Assembly: GCF_024746795.1 (NCBI RefSeq)
Contig: NZ_CP080523.1
Coordinates: forward strand, 496,001-560,000
Direction: 5' to 3'
Length of the DNA: 64,000 nucleotides
Source: Mesorhizobium sp. AR10
GTDB lineage: Bacteria > Pseudomonadota > Alphaproteobacteria > Rhizobiales > Rhizobiaceae
Positions within the stretch are counted from its first letter, which is position 1; each line of letters begins with the position of its first letter. A model generated the notes under the pieces. The model did not search any database and had not been told where the DNA came from. It was given only the letters and a program-made list of their open reading frames with translations. The position numbers were made by a program, and so were the translations under genes. Shown one piece after another: positions 1-8,282 of the stretch.

Positions 1-27
1 GCGGGCACGGAAATTGAAGGTAGCGGT

Positions 28-273
28 ATGCGCATCATCGTCCATAAACCCAAATGCCAGGGTCACGCGCGATGCTCGGCGCAAGCGCCCGATATCTTCA
101 AGCTCGATGACGAGGGCTACATCCTGCCTGGTGACATTGAGGTTGCGGAGGGGAAGCACCTACTTGCGTCACGAGGCACGCGATCTTGCCCCGAACGTGC
201 ACTGGAACTCGACGCTACACCCGCTGCGCGGGCTGAATCGGATGTCATTAAACCGAGAGGCCGGCGGGTTTGA
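28..273 (+). CDS. 3Fe-4S type ferredoxin (P450/oxygenase partner type)
   Basis: This is a small acidic electron carrier of 81 residues. It has the Cys-x5-Cys spacing near the N-terminus (KCQGHARC, residues 9-16) and a later Ser-Cys-Pro (about residue 54). Three cysteines and the CP near the end of the core are typical of single-cluster [3Fe-4S] ferredoxins that serve cytochromes P450 or other oxygenases. The start at 28 follows a purine-rich stretch (gaaggtag). An overlapping longer frame from position 14 has no family features and was ignored. The gene is followed by a SnoaL-like gene and a tandem dehydrogenase, so it probably feeds electrons to a small-molecule oxidation pathway. The oxygenase partner may lie upstream of the window or be lost. 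The C-terminal tail, Arg/Ala-rich after residue 60, looks extended. Confidence 0.8.
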   Translation: MRIIVHKPKCQGHARCSAQAPDIFKLDDEGYILPGDIEVAEGKHLLASRGTRSCPERALELDATPAARAESDVIKPRGRRV

Positions 274-440
274 TTGCGGGTCGACCATGTGGCCGCACAC
301 TGGAAAGAACGGCATGCGGCGCGCCGCCGTCCTGGGCCAACGGTGCAGGGGCATCTCCGGAAACGAGGTGCTCCCATGGTGTGAAAAAACTTGGGCGGTT
401 TAGCGAACCTCTTCCGATCACAGGATTTGCGACAAAGACG

Positions 441-1046
441 ATGGACCAGGGAAAAATTACCGAACTACTCGACCGTGAAGCGATCCGCGACTGCCTCTAT
501 CGGTACTGCCGCGGGATAGACCGCGCGGACGAGGCGGCGTTGCGCAGCGCGTACTGGCTCGATGCGCATGACAATCACGGCGCCTATTGCGGCTCGGCAG
601 AGGGCTTCATCCGGTTTGCGCTCGGGGTCTTCCAGACCGGGCCTCGCAACATCCATCAGATCACGAACATCCTGATTGAATTCATCACCCCGACAGAAGC
701 CGCGGTCGAGAGCTATTTCACCGCGCTGCAACGCGGACCGGACAAACACGGAGAAGTACGCCAGACGCTCCTCTGCGGGCGTTACTGCGATCTGTTTCAG
801 AAAAGGGAAGGGGAGTGGCGGATTGCCGAACGGACGGTGGTCTACGATTGGCTCGAGGAGCAGATCCCAGCAGCGATCCCTGAGGCAGAACGGTTCGGGT
901 CGCGGCAGCCTATCGGCGCACCTCATCCGGATGACCCAGTCTACGCGCTTGAGAAGCATCGCATCCTCCTCGCCATCAGGCCTGCAGAGGTTCCGAACGG
1001 AGACAAAAGCTATGATGATTTTGCAATGGCACAGCGATCCCGGTGA
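441..1046 (+). CDS. SnoaL-like / NTF2-fold protein
   Basis: This protein of about 201 residues carries the SnoaL_4-type opening ([20 protein letters not shown]) seen in ring-hydroxylating dioxygenase beta-subunit-like and dehydratase-like NTF2-fold proteins. Hydrophobic strands and the pattern around [10 protein letters not shown] and [17 protein letters not shown] fit that fold through about residue 150, followed by a longer tail. The open frame extends upstream to 270, but the extra N-terminus looks like translated noncoding DNA, so the ATG at 441 was chosen. The true ligand or reaction cannot be read from sequence. It lies between the ferredoxin and the tandem dehydrogenase, which suggests a role in the same small-molecule pathway. 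Confidence 0.7.
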   Translation: MDQGKITELLDREAIRDCLYRYCRGIDRADEAALRSAYWLDAHDNHGAYCGSAEGFIRFALGVFQTGPRNIHQITNILIEFITPTEAAVESYFTALQRGPDKHGEVRQTLLCGRYCDLFQKREGEWRIAERTVVYDWLEEQIPAAIPEAERFGSRQPIGAPHPDDPVYALEKHRILLAIRPAEVPNGDKSYDDFAMAQRSR

Positions 1047-1380
1047 GAGCCTGCCCGGTAAAGACGTAGCCGAGAGGATTGTCTTTCTGCCCCGTAGCGG
1101 TGTGACCGCAACAGCGGTCTGCTCTGTCGCTGATAAATTTGCTGACGCAAGAACGGGACTCTGTTGCGCGGCAGTCACCGACCCCCAAGCTCAGACCGGA
1201 GGACCGGTTCGCAGAGGCAAGTGGCTTACCTGGATCCAGATCGCCTCTCATCAAAGGGTCCGTCGCCAGCTTCGCCGGCCAACTGGCCATCACCAGGACG
1301 TGCTGCTTTGCCGCAACGGATCATTTGGCCGCCCAATATTGATGGGGTGACATCGCAGAGGCTCGGCGCGGAGAAGTTCT
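1047..1380. other. Intergenic stretch without a recognisable gene
   Basis: Short open frames on both strands show no family features. The last bases (gcggagaagttct before 1381) supply a ribosome-binding site for the tandem dehydrogenase gene. Confidence 0.6.
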
Positions 1381-2982
1381 ATGAAGCGGGCAGGACGCAT
1401 CGTCATCATTACAGGCGCCGCGGGCGGGATCGGCCGGGCCCTGGTCGATATTCTTGCCGGGGGTGGAGACACTGTTGTTGCAGTGGACCTTCCGGGCAGC
1501 GGCGTGGTTGAACTGGCCCGTGGCCTCGGCGACCCGCATCTTGGCCTCGAATGCGACGTCTCGCGAGACGTGGAAGTCCTCGCCCTTTATGGCCGGGTCG
1601 AAGCGCAGTTCGCTCAGATCGACGTTCTCATCAACAACGCGGCCATCGGACCGACCATGACTGCGACTGTCGACACGGCAGCCGATGCCTTCCGGCGCGG
1701 CTTGGCAGTAAACCTGATTGGGCCGTTTGTCATGGCCCGCGAAGCGGCGAGGCGGATGAAGCCGGACGGCGCCATCGTCAACGTCGCTTCGCTGGCGGGG
1801 ATGGTCGGCAGTCCCAGGCGCAATGCCTACGCAGCCTCGAAAGCGGGCCTGATCTCGTTGACGAAGTCGCTTGCATGCGAATGGGCTTCGCGCGGGATAC
1901 GCGTGACGGCGGTTGCGCCAGGCTATGTGCGCACGCCGATGGTCGCAGAACTGGAACGCGCGGGTAAAATGGACCTTGCGGCGATACGCCGCCGCGTGCC
2001 GATGGGGCGCATGGCTCGGCCCGACGAGATCGCCCGGGCCGTGCGTTTTCTGACCAGCGTTGAGGCGCGCTACATCACCGGATCAGTGCTGGTGGTCGAC
2101 GGCGGCTGGACGTCATTCAACCTGCCGGGGGACGCGCACCCGGCGGTGGAAGGGACGCCCAGAGCCGAGCTCTCTTCTGAGAGCGAACGAACCGATGCGC
2201 GAATCGTGCTCGTCACGGGTGGCGCGAACGGCATAGGCGCCGCCATAGTTCGCCGTTTTGCAGCGACCGGCGATACCGTCGTGATTGCTGATAAAGATCG
2301 CGCTGCCGCCACTGTACTCGCTGGATCGCTCGGCGGAAAGAACCTGGCGAAACTCGTGGATGTGGCCATCGAGAGCGAGGTGGTGGCGCTGTTCGAGGAG
2401 ATGAGGGGACGCTTCGGGCGCATCGACATCCTCGTCAACGGTGCTGCTATTGCCGACACCTTTGTGGCGGGCATCGAACAAATGCCGGCAGAAATCGACC
2501 AGGTCCTGGGTGTCAACCTCACCGGCGCCTTCACTTGCGCGCGTGAGGCGGCCAAAGCGATGCGCCCCGGCGGCGTGATCCTCAATCTCGGATCGATCAA
2601 CAGCTTTCTGCCCTTTGCGCCGCGCCATGCCTACGGCGCCTCGAAAGCGGGGTTGGACATGCTGACCCGATGCATGGCGGCCGAACTCGGGCCGGTCGGC
2701 ATTCGGACAGCCACCGTCGCTCCCGGTTACATCCGCACGCCTGCACTTGCTCAGTTGGTGAAGGCCGGCCGCATCGACTCAACAGCGATCGCACGACGAA
2801 TCCCGATGGGCATGATGGGACGGCCGGAAGACGTCGCAGACGCGGCGTTTTTCCTCGCTTCGTCTGACGCCTCATACATCAACGGCTCGATCCTCTATGT
2901 GGACGGCGGCTGGACCTCGTTCGGCGATGCGGGAAATGCCAGCGAATTCTATGACGAATATTTTGCGGAGGACGCGGGTTGA
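1381..2982 (+). CDS. Tandem short-chain dehydrogenase/reductase (two SDR domains)
   Basis: This is a 533-residue protein made of two complete SDR domains in one chain. Domain 1 (about residues 1-245) has the NAD(P) motif TGAAGGIG, NNAAIG, and the YAASK catalytic Tyr-x3-Lys. Domain 2 (about 275-520) has TGGANGIG, NGAAI and YGASK. Both domains end with the SDR signature VVDGGWTS/YVDGGWTS, so they probably arose by duplication. Usual SDRs are single 250-residue proteins. From memory, a similar double SDR (y4vI) lies next to a luciferase-like monooxygenase (y4vJ) on the Sinorhizobium fredii NGR234 symbiotic plasmid, which is the same order as here. The substrate is unknown. A GGAG lies about 8 bases before the ATG. 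Confidence 0.88.
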   Translation: MKRAGRIVIITGAAGGIGRALVDILAGGGDTVVAVDLPGSGVVELARGLGDPHLGLECDVSRDVEVLALYGRVEAQFAQIDVLINNAAIGPTMTATVDTAADAFRRGLAVNLIGPFVMAREAARRMKPDGAIVNVASLAGMVGSPRRNAYAASKAGLISLTKSLACEWASRGIRVTAVAPGYVRTPMVAELERAGKMDLAAIRRRVPMGRMARPDEIARAVRFLTSVEARYITGSVLVVDGGWTSFNLPGDAHPAVEGTPRAELSSESERTDARIVLVTGGANGIGAAIVRRFAATGDTVVIADKDRAAATVLAGSLGGKNLAKLVDVAIESEVVALFEEMRGRFGRIDILVNGAAIADTFVAGIEQMPAEIDQVLGVNLTGAFTCAREAAKAMRPGGVILNLGSINSFLPFAPRHAYGASKAGLDMLTRCMAAELGPVGIRTATVAPGYIRTPALAQLVKAGRIDSTAIARRIPMGMMGRPEDVADAAFFLASSDASYINGSILYVDGGWTSFGDAGNASEFYDEYFAEDAG

Positions 2983-2986
2983 TTAT

Positions 2987-3007
2987 CGCCATTCGCCATT
3001 CGCCATT
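2987..3007 (+). repeat. Short tandem repeat (7-bp unit, three copies)
   Basis: Three perfect copies of CGCCATT lie just after the stop of the tandem dehydrogenase, at the start of a 316-bp gap before the monooxygenase gene. The rest of that gap shows no convincing gene. Confidence 0.7.
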
Positions 3008-3298
3008 CGACGGCTGCGGCTCGTCGAAGCCGACGACATCCAAGGCTTCAAGCTCGGCCCGCGCCGCGCCCGCAGCGCTGTCTACGATCGAAGATGTTCG
3101 GCGGCGACGAACACGTCCGCATCGCGGTCGAAGCAGTTCCACCCGCTCGCGGGCGCGCGTGCAACCGCAGAATGCGAGCGGTTTGCCGCAAGACTATGCC
3201 GCCGCCAAGCATCGGATCCACACCGTGGCCAAAGCCTTCTGTGCGCATGCCGATCGCATTCCCTGATCTACCAATTCCCTCTGGAGAGATGAAAGACC

Positions 3299-4351
3299 AT
3301 GGAATTCGCAACCTTCATCCTGGCCGCCCAGCGCGGCTATCATCAATCTTCCGACAGCGTCATCCGCAACTCAATCGAACAAGCCGTTCTTTCGGAGCAG
3401 GCTGGCTTCAACACCGCTTGGTTCGCCGAGCACCACTTCAACAATTACAGCCTTGTTCCGTCGCCCTTGATGATGGTAGCGCACTGCGCCGGCCTGACAA
3501 CCACCATTCGCCTCGGCACTGCCGTCTGCGTGTTGCCGCTCTATCACCCGCAGCGACTGCTTTCCGAGATCGGCTTCGCCGACGTCGTGGCGAACGGCCG
3601 TCTCGAGCTCGGAGTCGGCGTGGGATACCAGCAATTCGAGTTCGAACGCTTCGGCGTCAACATCGATGAGGCGCCGGCCATCTTTTCGGAATATCTGGAC
3701 ATCCTTCTGAAGGGCCTCAACCAAAATATCTTCGAGCACGATGGCCGGTATGAGAAGATACCCCCGACGGCGATTTCGGTGCCCACCGTCCAGAAGCCGA
3801 CCCCGCCGATCTGGATCGCCGGCGGTCCCCCGCGCATGAGCCGGGCCTATCGCGAGGGACACAATTTCTTTGTCACAGCATTCCACAACGGCTTAGAGAC
3901 TTTGAGCACGCTGCGCGAATCGATCGAGGAGGCGGCGGCTTCCGAAGGTAAGAATGTCACGGACGCCAAGATATCGCTGCTGCGTTGCTGCTATGCCAGC
4001 GACGACCAGGCAGAGATAAACAGCTATCTCGACAATGCCCGCTTCCAGCGCCGGCTGTCTGAGGCACTGCATCAGCGCCGCCAGCAGAGCCTGGACGGCT
4101 ATTTGCTGCAGGAAACGCCGACGCAGCAGGATCTGTCATTGGAGACTATGCGCGAGAACCTGCCGATCGGCAGCGTGAATCGCGTGATTGATCGCCTACT
4201 GGAAGAGATGGATATCCTGAAACCGGACCAGATCGCAATTCAGACCCAATTGGGGGATTTCGACCAAAAGACAATGCTGCGCCAGATCGAGCTCTGGGGA
4301 GACAAGATCATCCCGGCGGTCAACAAGTCCCTCCCTCAGGCGAGGGTTTGA
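3299..4351 (+). CDS. Luciferase-like flavin-dependent monooxygenase
   Basis: This is a 350-residue bacterial luciferase-family (LLM) protein that would use reduced FMN and oxygen on an unknown substrate. It starts with the family pattern MEFATFILAAQRG. Inside are AEHHF (about residues 44-48), GTAVCVLPLYHPQRLL and GRLELGVGVGYQQ, followed by the PPIWIAGG segment (about 165-172). Length matches the family. The ATG at 3299 is preceded by a GGAGAGATG stretch. It is the fourth gene of the oxidative cluster in the first 4.4 kb, pointing the same way, and pairs with the tandem dehydrogenase. The flavin reductase partner is not visible in the window. Confidence 0.87.
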   Translation: MEFATFILAAQRGYHQSSDSVIRNSIEQAVLSEQAGFNTAWFAEHHFNNYSLVPSPLMMVAHCAGLTTTIRLGTAVCVLPLYHPQRLLSEIGFADVVANGRLELGVGVGYQQFEFERFGVNIDEAPAIFSEYLDILLKGLNQNIFEHDGRYEKIPPTAISVPTVQKPTPPIWIAGGPPRMSRAYREGHNFFVTAFHNGLETLSTLRESIEEAAASEGKNVTDAKISLLRCCYASDDQAEINSYLDNARFQRRLSEALHQRRQQSLDGYLLQETPTQQDLSLETMRENLPIGSVNRVIDRLLEEMDILKPDQIAIQTQLGDFDQKTMLRQIELWGDKIIPAVNKSLPQARV

Positions 4352-4648
4352 AATCCGCAACGGCTTGAGCTTCCACCTCATCTGCTTGTCGTCTCGAAAG
4401 GGCAGAAGCGCGCGCACAAGGTAGGACGGATTCTCCAGGTCGCTTGTCGCGATGGGGTTGGGGGTAACCTATGTCGAAGATCAGTCAAACCAGTGCCTTG
4501 CCAGGCTATCCATCGCTGTGGCTCCGGTCTGCGGCCCGGAAGCGGTGTCACTACGCCGCTCGCATAGTGAGGATGCGGCTTCCGCATGCCCGCGGTACCC
4601 CGGGCGCTCAGCAGCTGCAAGAAAGCTCCATGCATTGGGGAACTCCCG

Positions 4649-4967
4649 ATGAGCGCTTTCGTCACCCGCGACGCCTCCAGATGGGTGCCGCGATATCTGA
4701 CCACTCTCGACGGCACGACCTGCATCGGCTTCGGCCGCTGCTTCAAGGTCTGCTCGCGCGCGCGGTGCACCTCCATAGCGTCGATCAGCGAGTGAACCCC
4801 TCGGTGCCGGCGAGGGCGAACACCTCGACGCCGAGCTCAACCGCATGATCATGCTCGTCGACCAGGCCGGCCGCTGCATTGGCTGCGGCGCCCGCGTTTA
4901 CCCAAAGAACTGCCAGACGCATGTTGCGGCCGACAAGGTCGCGGCAGACGACCAGGAGAACGGCACC
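4649..4967 (+). pseudogene. fdxB: fdxB, degenerate 2[4Fe-4S] ferredoxin III
   Basis: The reading frame starts like FdxB of nif clusters (MSAFVTRDASRWVPRYLTTL) but is broken. The first half lies in one frame, a short piece (VHLHSVDQR) in a second, and the C-terminal cluster in the third (GRCIGCGARVYPKNCQTHVA). At least two frameshifts are needed to read it. The first cysteine motif reads CIGFGRC, so one ligand is Phe. The second has lost two residues and another Cys (RVYPKNC where RVCPKNC is usual). The remnant has no stop of its own and runs in frame into nifQ. fdxB normally precedes nifQ in rhizobia, so position supports the call. Confidence 0.82.
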
Positions 4968-5588
4968 ATGTTCGCTCATCACTATGGTTGGCTCTGCGCC
5001 CGCCAATGGCCGCGGATCGAGTTGAAGAGGGGGTTCGATCAGCATGTGCTTGCCTGTGTGCTTTCGTGTGCGCTCGAGGAGGTCGAGGCCGGCGAGGCGA
5101 CGGCGACGGAGTCGACTGGCCTTTCGCGCGCAGAGCTGCGCGACGTGCTGACCCACAGTTTCCGCGCTACCGCGATGAACGCCTTCGCCTTGGACGAGCT
5201 ATGCGACCCCAAGCCGGAAATGGAAGAAGAACTTCTGCACAGCCTGCTGCTGGCGCATGCCCGGCCGGGCGACCCGGCGAGCGCCTGGTTCGCTAAGATC
5301 GTCGCCCGGCGTGCCATGCGCAACAACCATCTCTGGCAGGATCTTGGCCTTCTCAATCGGGCCGAGCTCAGCCGCCTGCTTTCCACGCATTTTCCGACCT
5401 TGGCAGCCGGCAACACCCAAAACATGAAATGGAAGAAGTACTTCTACCGCAAACTCTGCGAGGCCGAAGGTTTTTCGCTATGCACCGCGCCCACTTGCCG
5501 GGAATGCAATGATTTCGAAAGCTGCTTCGGCCCCGAGCAAGGCGAAAGCCGCCTCGCACACATCAAGAACGGGATCGCTTTGGATTAA
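4968..5588 (+). CDS. nifQ: NifQ, molybdenum donor protein for nitrogenase cofactor
   Basis: NifQ delivers molybdenum to the FeMo-cofactor assembly pathway in the cytoplasm. The 206-residue product carries the family core (HLWQDLGLLNRAELSRLL, about residues 121-138), then KWKKYFYRKLCEAEGF. Next comes the metal-binding motif Cys-x4-Cys-x2-Cys-x5-Cys (CTAPTCRECNDFESC), which NifQ needs for its Mo-Fe-S cluster. The open frame extends upstream to 4845, but those 41 codons are the tail of the ruined fdxB. I place the start at the ATG at 4968, which has AGGAG at 4953-4957. Because fdxB is broken and lacks a stop, an FdxB-tail/NifQ fusion protein could also be made. No clear -24/-12 promoter was found in the 300 bp upstream. 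Confidence 0.9.
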   Translation: MFAHHYGWLCARQWPRIELKRGFDQHVLACVLSCALEEVEAGEATATESTGLSRAELRDVLTHSFRATAMNAFALDELCDPKPEMEEELLHSLLLAHARPGDPASAWFAKIVARRAMRNNHLWQDLGLLNRAELSRLLSTHFPTLAAGNTQNMKWKKYFYRKLCEAEGFSLCTAPTCRECNDFESCFGPEQGESRLAHIKNGIALD

Positions 5589-5609
5589 GCGCCGCTTTCG
5601 TCAGCGCTG

Positions 5610-7073
5610 CTAGGCCGCGGAGCCTTGATCGCCCTCTAGCCATAAGCGCTTTTCCCGTCGCCGTTGCACAGAGGAGGGGATGTTCATCGCTTCGCGATAT
5701 TTTGTGACGGTGCGGCGTGCAACATCGATGCCGGTTTCCTTGAGCCGGGCAGCGATATCATCGTCGGAAAGCACGTCAGCAAGCGATTCTTCGGCGACTA
5801 TCGCTTTGATCCGATGACGCACAGCTTCGGCGGAGTGCGCGTCGCCGCCTTCGCAGGAGGCGATCGCGACAGTGAAAAAGTACTTCAGCTCGAAAACACC
5901 GCGTGGGGTAAGCATGTACTTGTTGGATGTCACCCGGCTTACCGTCGACTCGTGCACGTTGATCGCTTCAGCGACAGTCCTGAGATTGAGAGGCTTCAGG
6001 TGGGAGACGCCATGTTCCAAAAAGGCCTCCTGCTGGCGCACGATTTCAGTCGCAACCTTAAGAATCGTGTTGGCGCGCTGATCGAGGCTGCGGATTAACC
6101 AGTTCGCGTTTTGCAAGCATTCGTGGAGAAATGCTTGATCTTTCGAATTTTGGACGGCCGCGCGCGAGACTTCGGCGAAGTAGGTATGGTTGATCAGCAG
6201 CTTGGGTAGCGTGTTCGGATCAAGTTCGATTTGCCACCCACCGCCAGGCGAGGGCATGACCCAGACTTCGGGCATGACGCATTCCGGCCCTCCGGTGTGG
6301 AACTGATTTCCAGGCTTGGGGTCGAGAGCACGGATTTCATGCAACATGTCTAGAAGGTCTTCTTCATCGACGCCGCAATGCTGCTTCAATGCCTGAAAAT
6401 CGCGTCGCGCAAGCATCTCAAGGTTGGCAACCAACGCTGCCATCGCCGGGTCGAACCGGTCTCGCTGGCGCAACTGGATCTCAAGGCATTCGCTGAGCGT
6501 TCGCGCAAAAAGTCCTGGTGGATCAAAGTGCTGCAAGATTCCGAGCACCCGTTCCACATCGTCCGCCCGGACGTTTAGGCTGCTGGCCAGTTCCACAAGG
6601 CTTACCTGAAGATAGCCAGTATCTTCCAGGTGAGTGGCAAGCTGGCCAGCAATCAGCCTCTCCTGCGATGTGAACGCAGTGAGGGCGATCTGACGCGCGA
6701 CGTGGTCGTGCAATGTTTCGGCGGAGACGGAAAAATTGTCGACTGCATTGCCCGCGCCCGGCGGGGCGTTGGCTGTGTTGCCGGTCGATTTCGATTGCAT
6801 GAGCCTTTCCGGGGCCTCGGCACTGATCGGCTTGTCAAAGTCCTTTTCACGTACGCCGATGTCGGGAACCACTTCCGGAATCGACCAATCATCTCCAGAC
6901 GGCCCTTCCTCGCTTGGTGCCAACTCCAAAAGCGGGTTCTTTGCGATTTCCTGCCCCACGTACTGATGCAGCTCGGTATGCGCCAGTTGCAGCAATCGGA
7001 TCGACTCAATCAGTTGAGGCGACGCAATCATAGATTGCTTCTGACGTTGAAGCAGGCTTGCTGAGGATTGCAT
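5610..7073 (-). CDS. rpoN2: RNA polymerase sigma-54 factor (symbiotic copy)
   Basis: Sigma-54 directs RNA polymerase to -24/-12 promoters of nif and fix genes, together with NifA. The 487-residue product has the Gln/Leu-rich activator-contact region I (MQSSASLLQRQKQSMIASPQ) and an acidic region II. It also has the C-terminal core with the helix-turn-helix and the RpoN box ARRTVTKYRE (about 20 residues before the end). The open frame is much longer upstream (to 7409), but that part overlaps prxS in another frame. The ATG at 7073 matches the conserved family start. It lies 73 bp behind the peroxiredoxin gene on the same strand, the arrangement known as prxS-rpoN2 in Rhizobium etli. It is convergent with nifQ. 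Confidence 0.94.
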   Translation of the reverse strand: MQSSASLLQRQKQSMIASPQLIESIRLLQLAHTELHQYVGQEIAKNPLLELAPSEEGPSGDDWSIPEVVPDIGVREKDFDKPISAEAPERLMQSKSTGNTANAPPGAGNAVDNFSVSAETLHDHVARQIALTAFTSQERLIAGQLATHLEDTGYLQVSLVELASSLNVRADDVERVLGILQHFDPPGLFARTLSECLEIQLRQRDRFDPAMAALVANLEMLARRDFQALKQHCGVDEEDLLDMLHEIRALDPKPGNQFHTGGPECVMPEVWVMPSPGGGWQIELDPNTLPKLLINHTYFAEVSRAAVQNSKDQAFLHECLQNANWLIRSLDQRANTILKVATEIVRQQEAFLEHGVSHLKPLNLRTVAEAINVHESTVSRVTSNKYMLTPRGVFELKYFFTVAIASCEGGDAHSAEAVRHRIKAIVAEESLADVLSDDDIAARLKETGIDVARRTVTKYREAMNIPSSVQRRREKRLWLEGDQGSAA

Positions 7074-7146
7074 GGTGGGCGCGACTCCTGTCGAGCGTTG
7101 CTCTGGCGGTGGCCAATGGGATCTGCGAGGCTTTGACGCTGCTAGG

Positions 7147-7680
7147 TCATGCGGCAGCCTTGAGGGTTTCAAGAACGTTCTGCGGGGATGATACGCCATA
7201 GGGGTCGGCCTCGCAGTTGTCGGAGAAACCATCCTCCTCAAACCACTGCTCCACCACGCCATTGTTGATAAGGGCGGCGTAGCGCCAAGAGCGCATACCG
7301 AAGCCGAGATTGTCCTTGGCAACCAGCATGCCCATTTTGCGCGTAAACTCGCCCGATCCATCCGGGATGAGCCGTACCTTCTGCAGGCCCAAGGATTTCC
7401 CCCACGCATTCATGACGAAGGCATCGTTGACGGAAAGGCAGTAGATGGCTTCAATTCCCTCCTTCTCAAACTCGTCATAGAGGTCTTCGAATTTGGGCAG
7501 TTGGTAGGTCGAGCAGGTCGGCGTGAAGGCGCCAGGTAGCGAGAACAGGATGACGCGCTTGCTGGCAAAGTAGTCGTCGGATGTCTTTTCTTCCCAGCGA
7601 TATGGATTGGGCCCCTGAACTGACTCATCGCGCACACGCGTGAGAAAGGTGACGAAGGGAACCCTCTTGTGGACGGTCAT
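7147..7680 (-). CDS. prxS: Peroxiredoxin of the Prx5 type
   Basis: This 177-residue thiol peroxidase would reduce hydrogen and organic peroxides in bacteroids. The active-site loop PGAFTPTCS (peroxidatic Cys in the TxxC setting) lies at about residue 50. The Prx5-like segments IYCLSVNDAFVMNAWGK and FGMRSWRYAALINNG follow. Length matches the family. AAAGGAG sits 7-8 bases before the ATG. It is upstream of rpoN2 on the same strand. In R. etli the equivalent prxS-rpoN2 pair is reported to be transcribed from a NifA/sigma-54 promoter. I could not find a convincing -24/-12 element or TGT-N10-ACA site in the 400 bp upstream here. Confidence 0.9.
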   Translation of the reverse strand: MTVHKRVPFVTFLTRVRDESVQGPNPYRWEEKTSDDYFASKRVILFSLPGAFTPTCSTYQLPKFEDLYDEFEKEGIEAIYCLSVNDAFVMNAWGKSLGLQKVRLIPDGSGEFTRKMGMLVAKDNLGFGMRSWRYAALINNGVVEQWFEEDGFSDNCEADPYGVSSPQNVLETLKAAA

Positions 7681-7816
7681 CAGCTTGCTCCTTTAAATGA
7701 AAACTTGTGCACGCCTTCTGGGCGTGCCGACATTTGTCGGCCTCGGCGCCCCAGGCACCAGATAAGGCCTTGCGGTTCCCGACCCGCTTCGATTCTCGTG
7801 GGATGGGAGCATCTTG

Positions 7817-8240
7817 GCTTCTGGTCTTCATCACCCGAACGACGTCGACATAGGTGATCTTGGTGGCTTCGGGCGGCGCCGACAGCCTTTTGCGGCGATC
7901 GCCTGAAGGGGACATCGACGACCCGCTGCTCGTCATCGAGGAAACAGGCGTGGTGATTAGAAGGGTCAGTTACGAAATAGGGCTGTGACGCGCCAACTGT
8001 TGGGTTGCGAGAGAGCCCCGATTTCGGAGTACCGAAGGTGGTTGGCAGTGACGCGCCGACGTCAGCTTGGGCATCCCTTTTTGGGAGTTCTTTGACACTC
8101 ACACATTGATCAGGACCGGCCAGCAATTGGGGGAGCGCCATGAATTGGCGCGTCGGTCCCAGAACAGCCATGCGCAAGACAGCTACCGAGCACGGAGGTC
8201 TGGAAGAGATGATACTTCGATGTATAGCCGGAATGGGCAT
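7817..8240 (-). pseudogene. Decayed Fur-family (Irr-like) iron regulator
   Basis: Read on the minus strand, two frames together spell a Fur/Irr-type regulator. The first frame gives LGPTRQFMALPQLLAGPDQ (wing-helix start), then YFVTDPSNHHACFLDDEQRV (metal-site region, about 8000-7935). The second frame gives PPEATKITYVDVVRVMKT (dimer domain end, about 7875-7820). At least one frameshift and several replacements (for example NHHA where NHHH is usual) show it is no longer functional. The alignment to Irr/Fur proteins is from memory of the family pattern, not from a search. It lies directly upstream of prxS, which might suggest an older link between peroxide or iron control and that gene. Confidence 0.6.
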
Positions 8241-8282
8241 AGTTTCCTCAGGCGCTTGCATGCAGCTTCGCGTATAGGCCAT

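Noticed and set aside
5610..7409. RpoN with a 112-residue N-terminal extension
   Set aside because: The extension is out-of-frame prxS sequence; the family start MQSSASLLQRQKQ at 7073 is clear.
7681..7760. Possible -24/-12 promoter before prxS (CGGCACG)
   Set aside because: The GG half is present but no TTGC lies at the right distance, so I could not support it although the R. etli counterpart has such a promoter.
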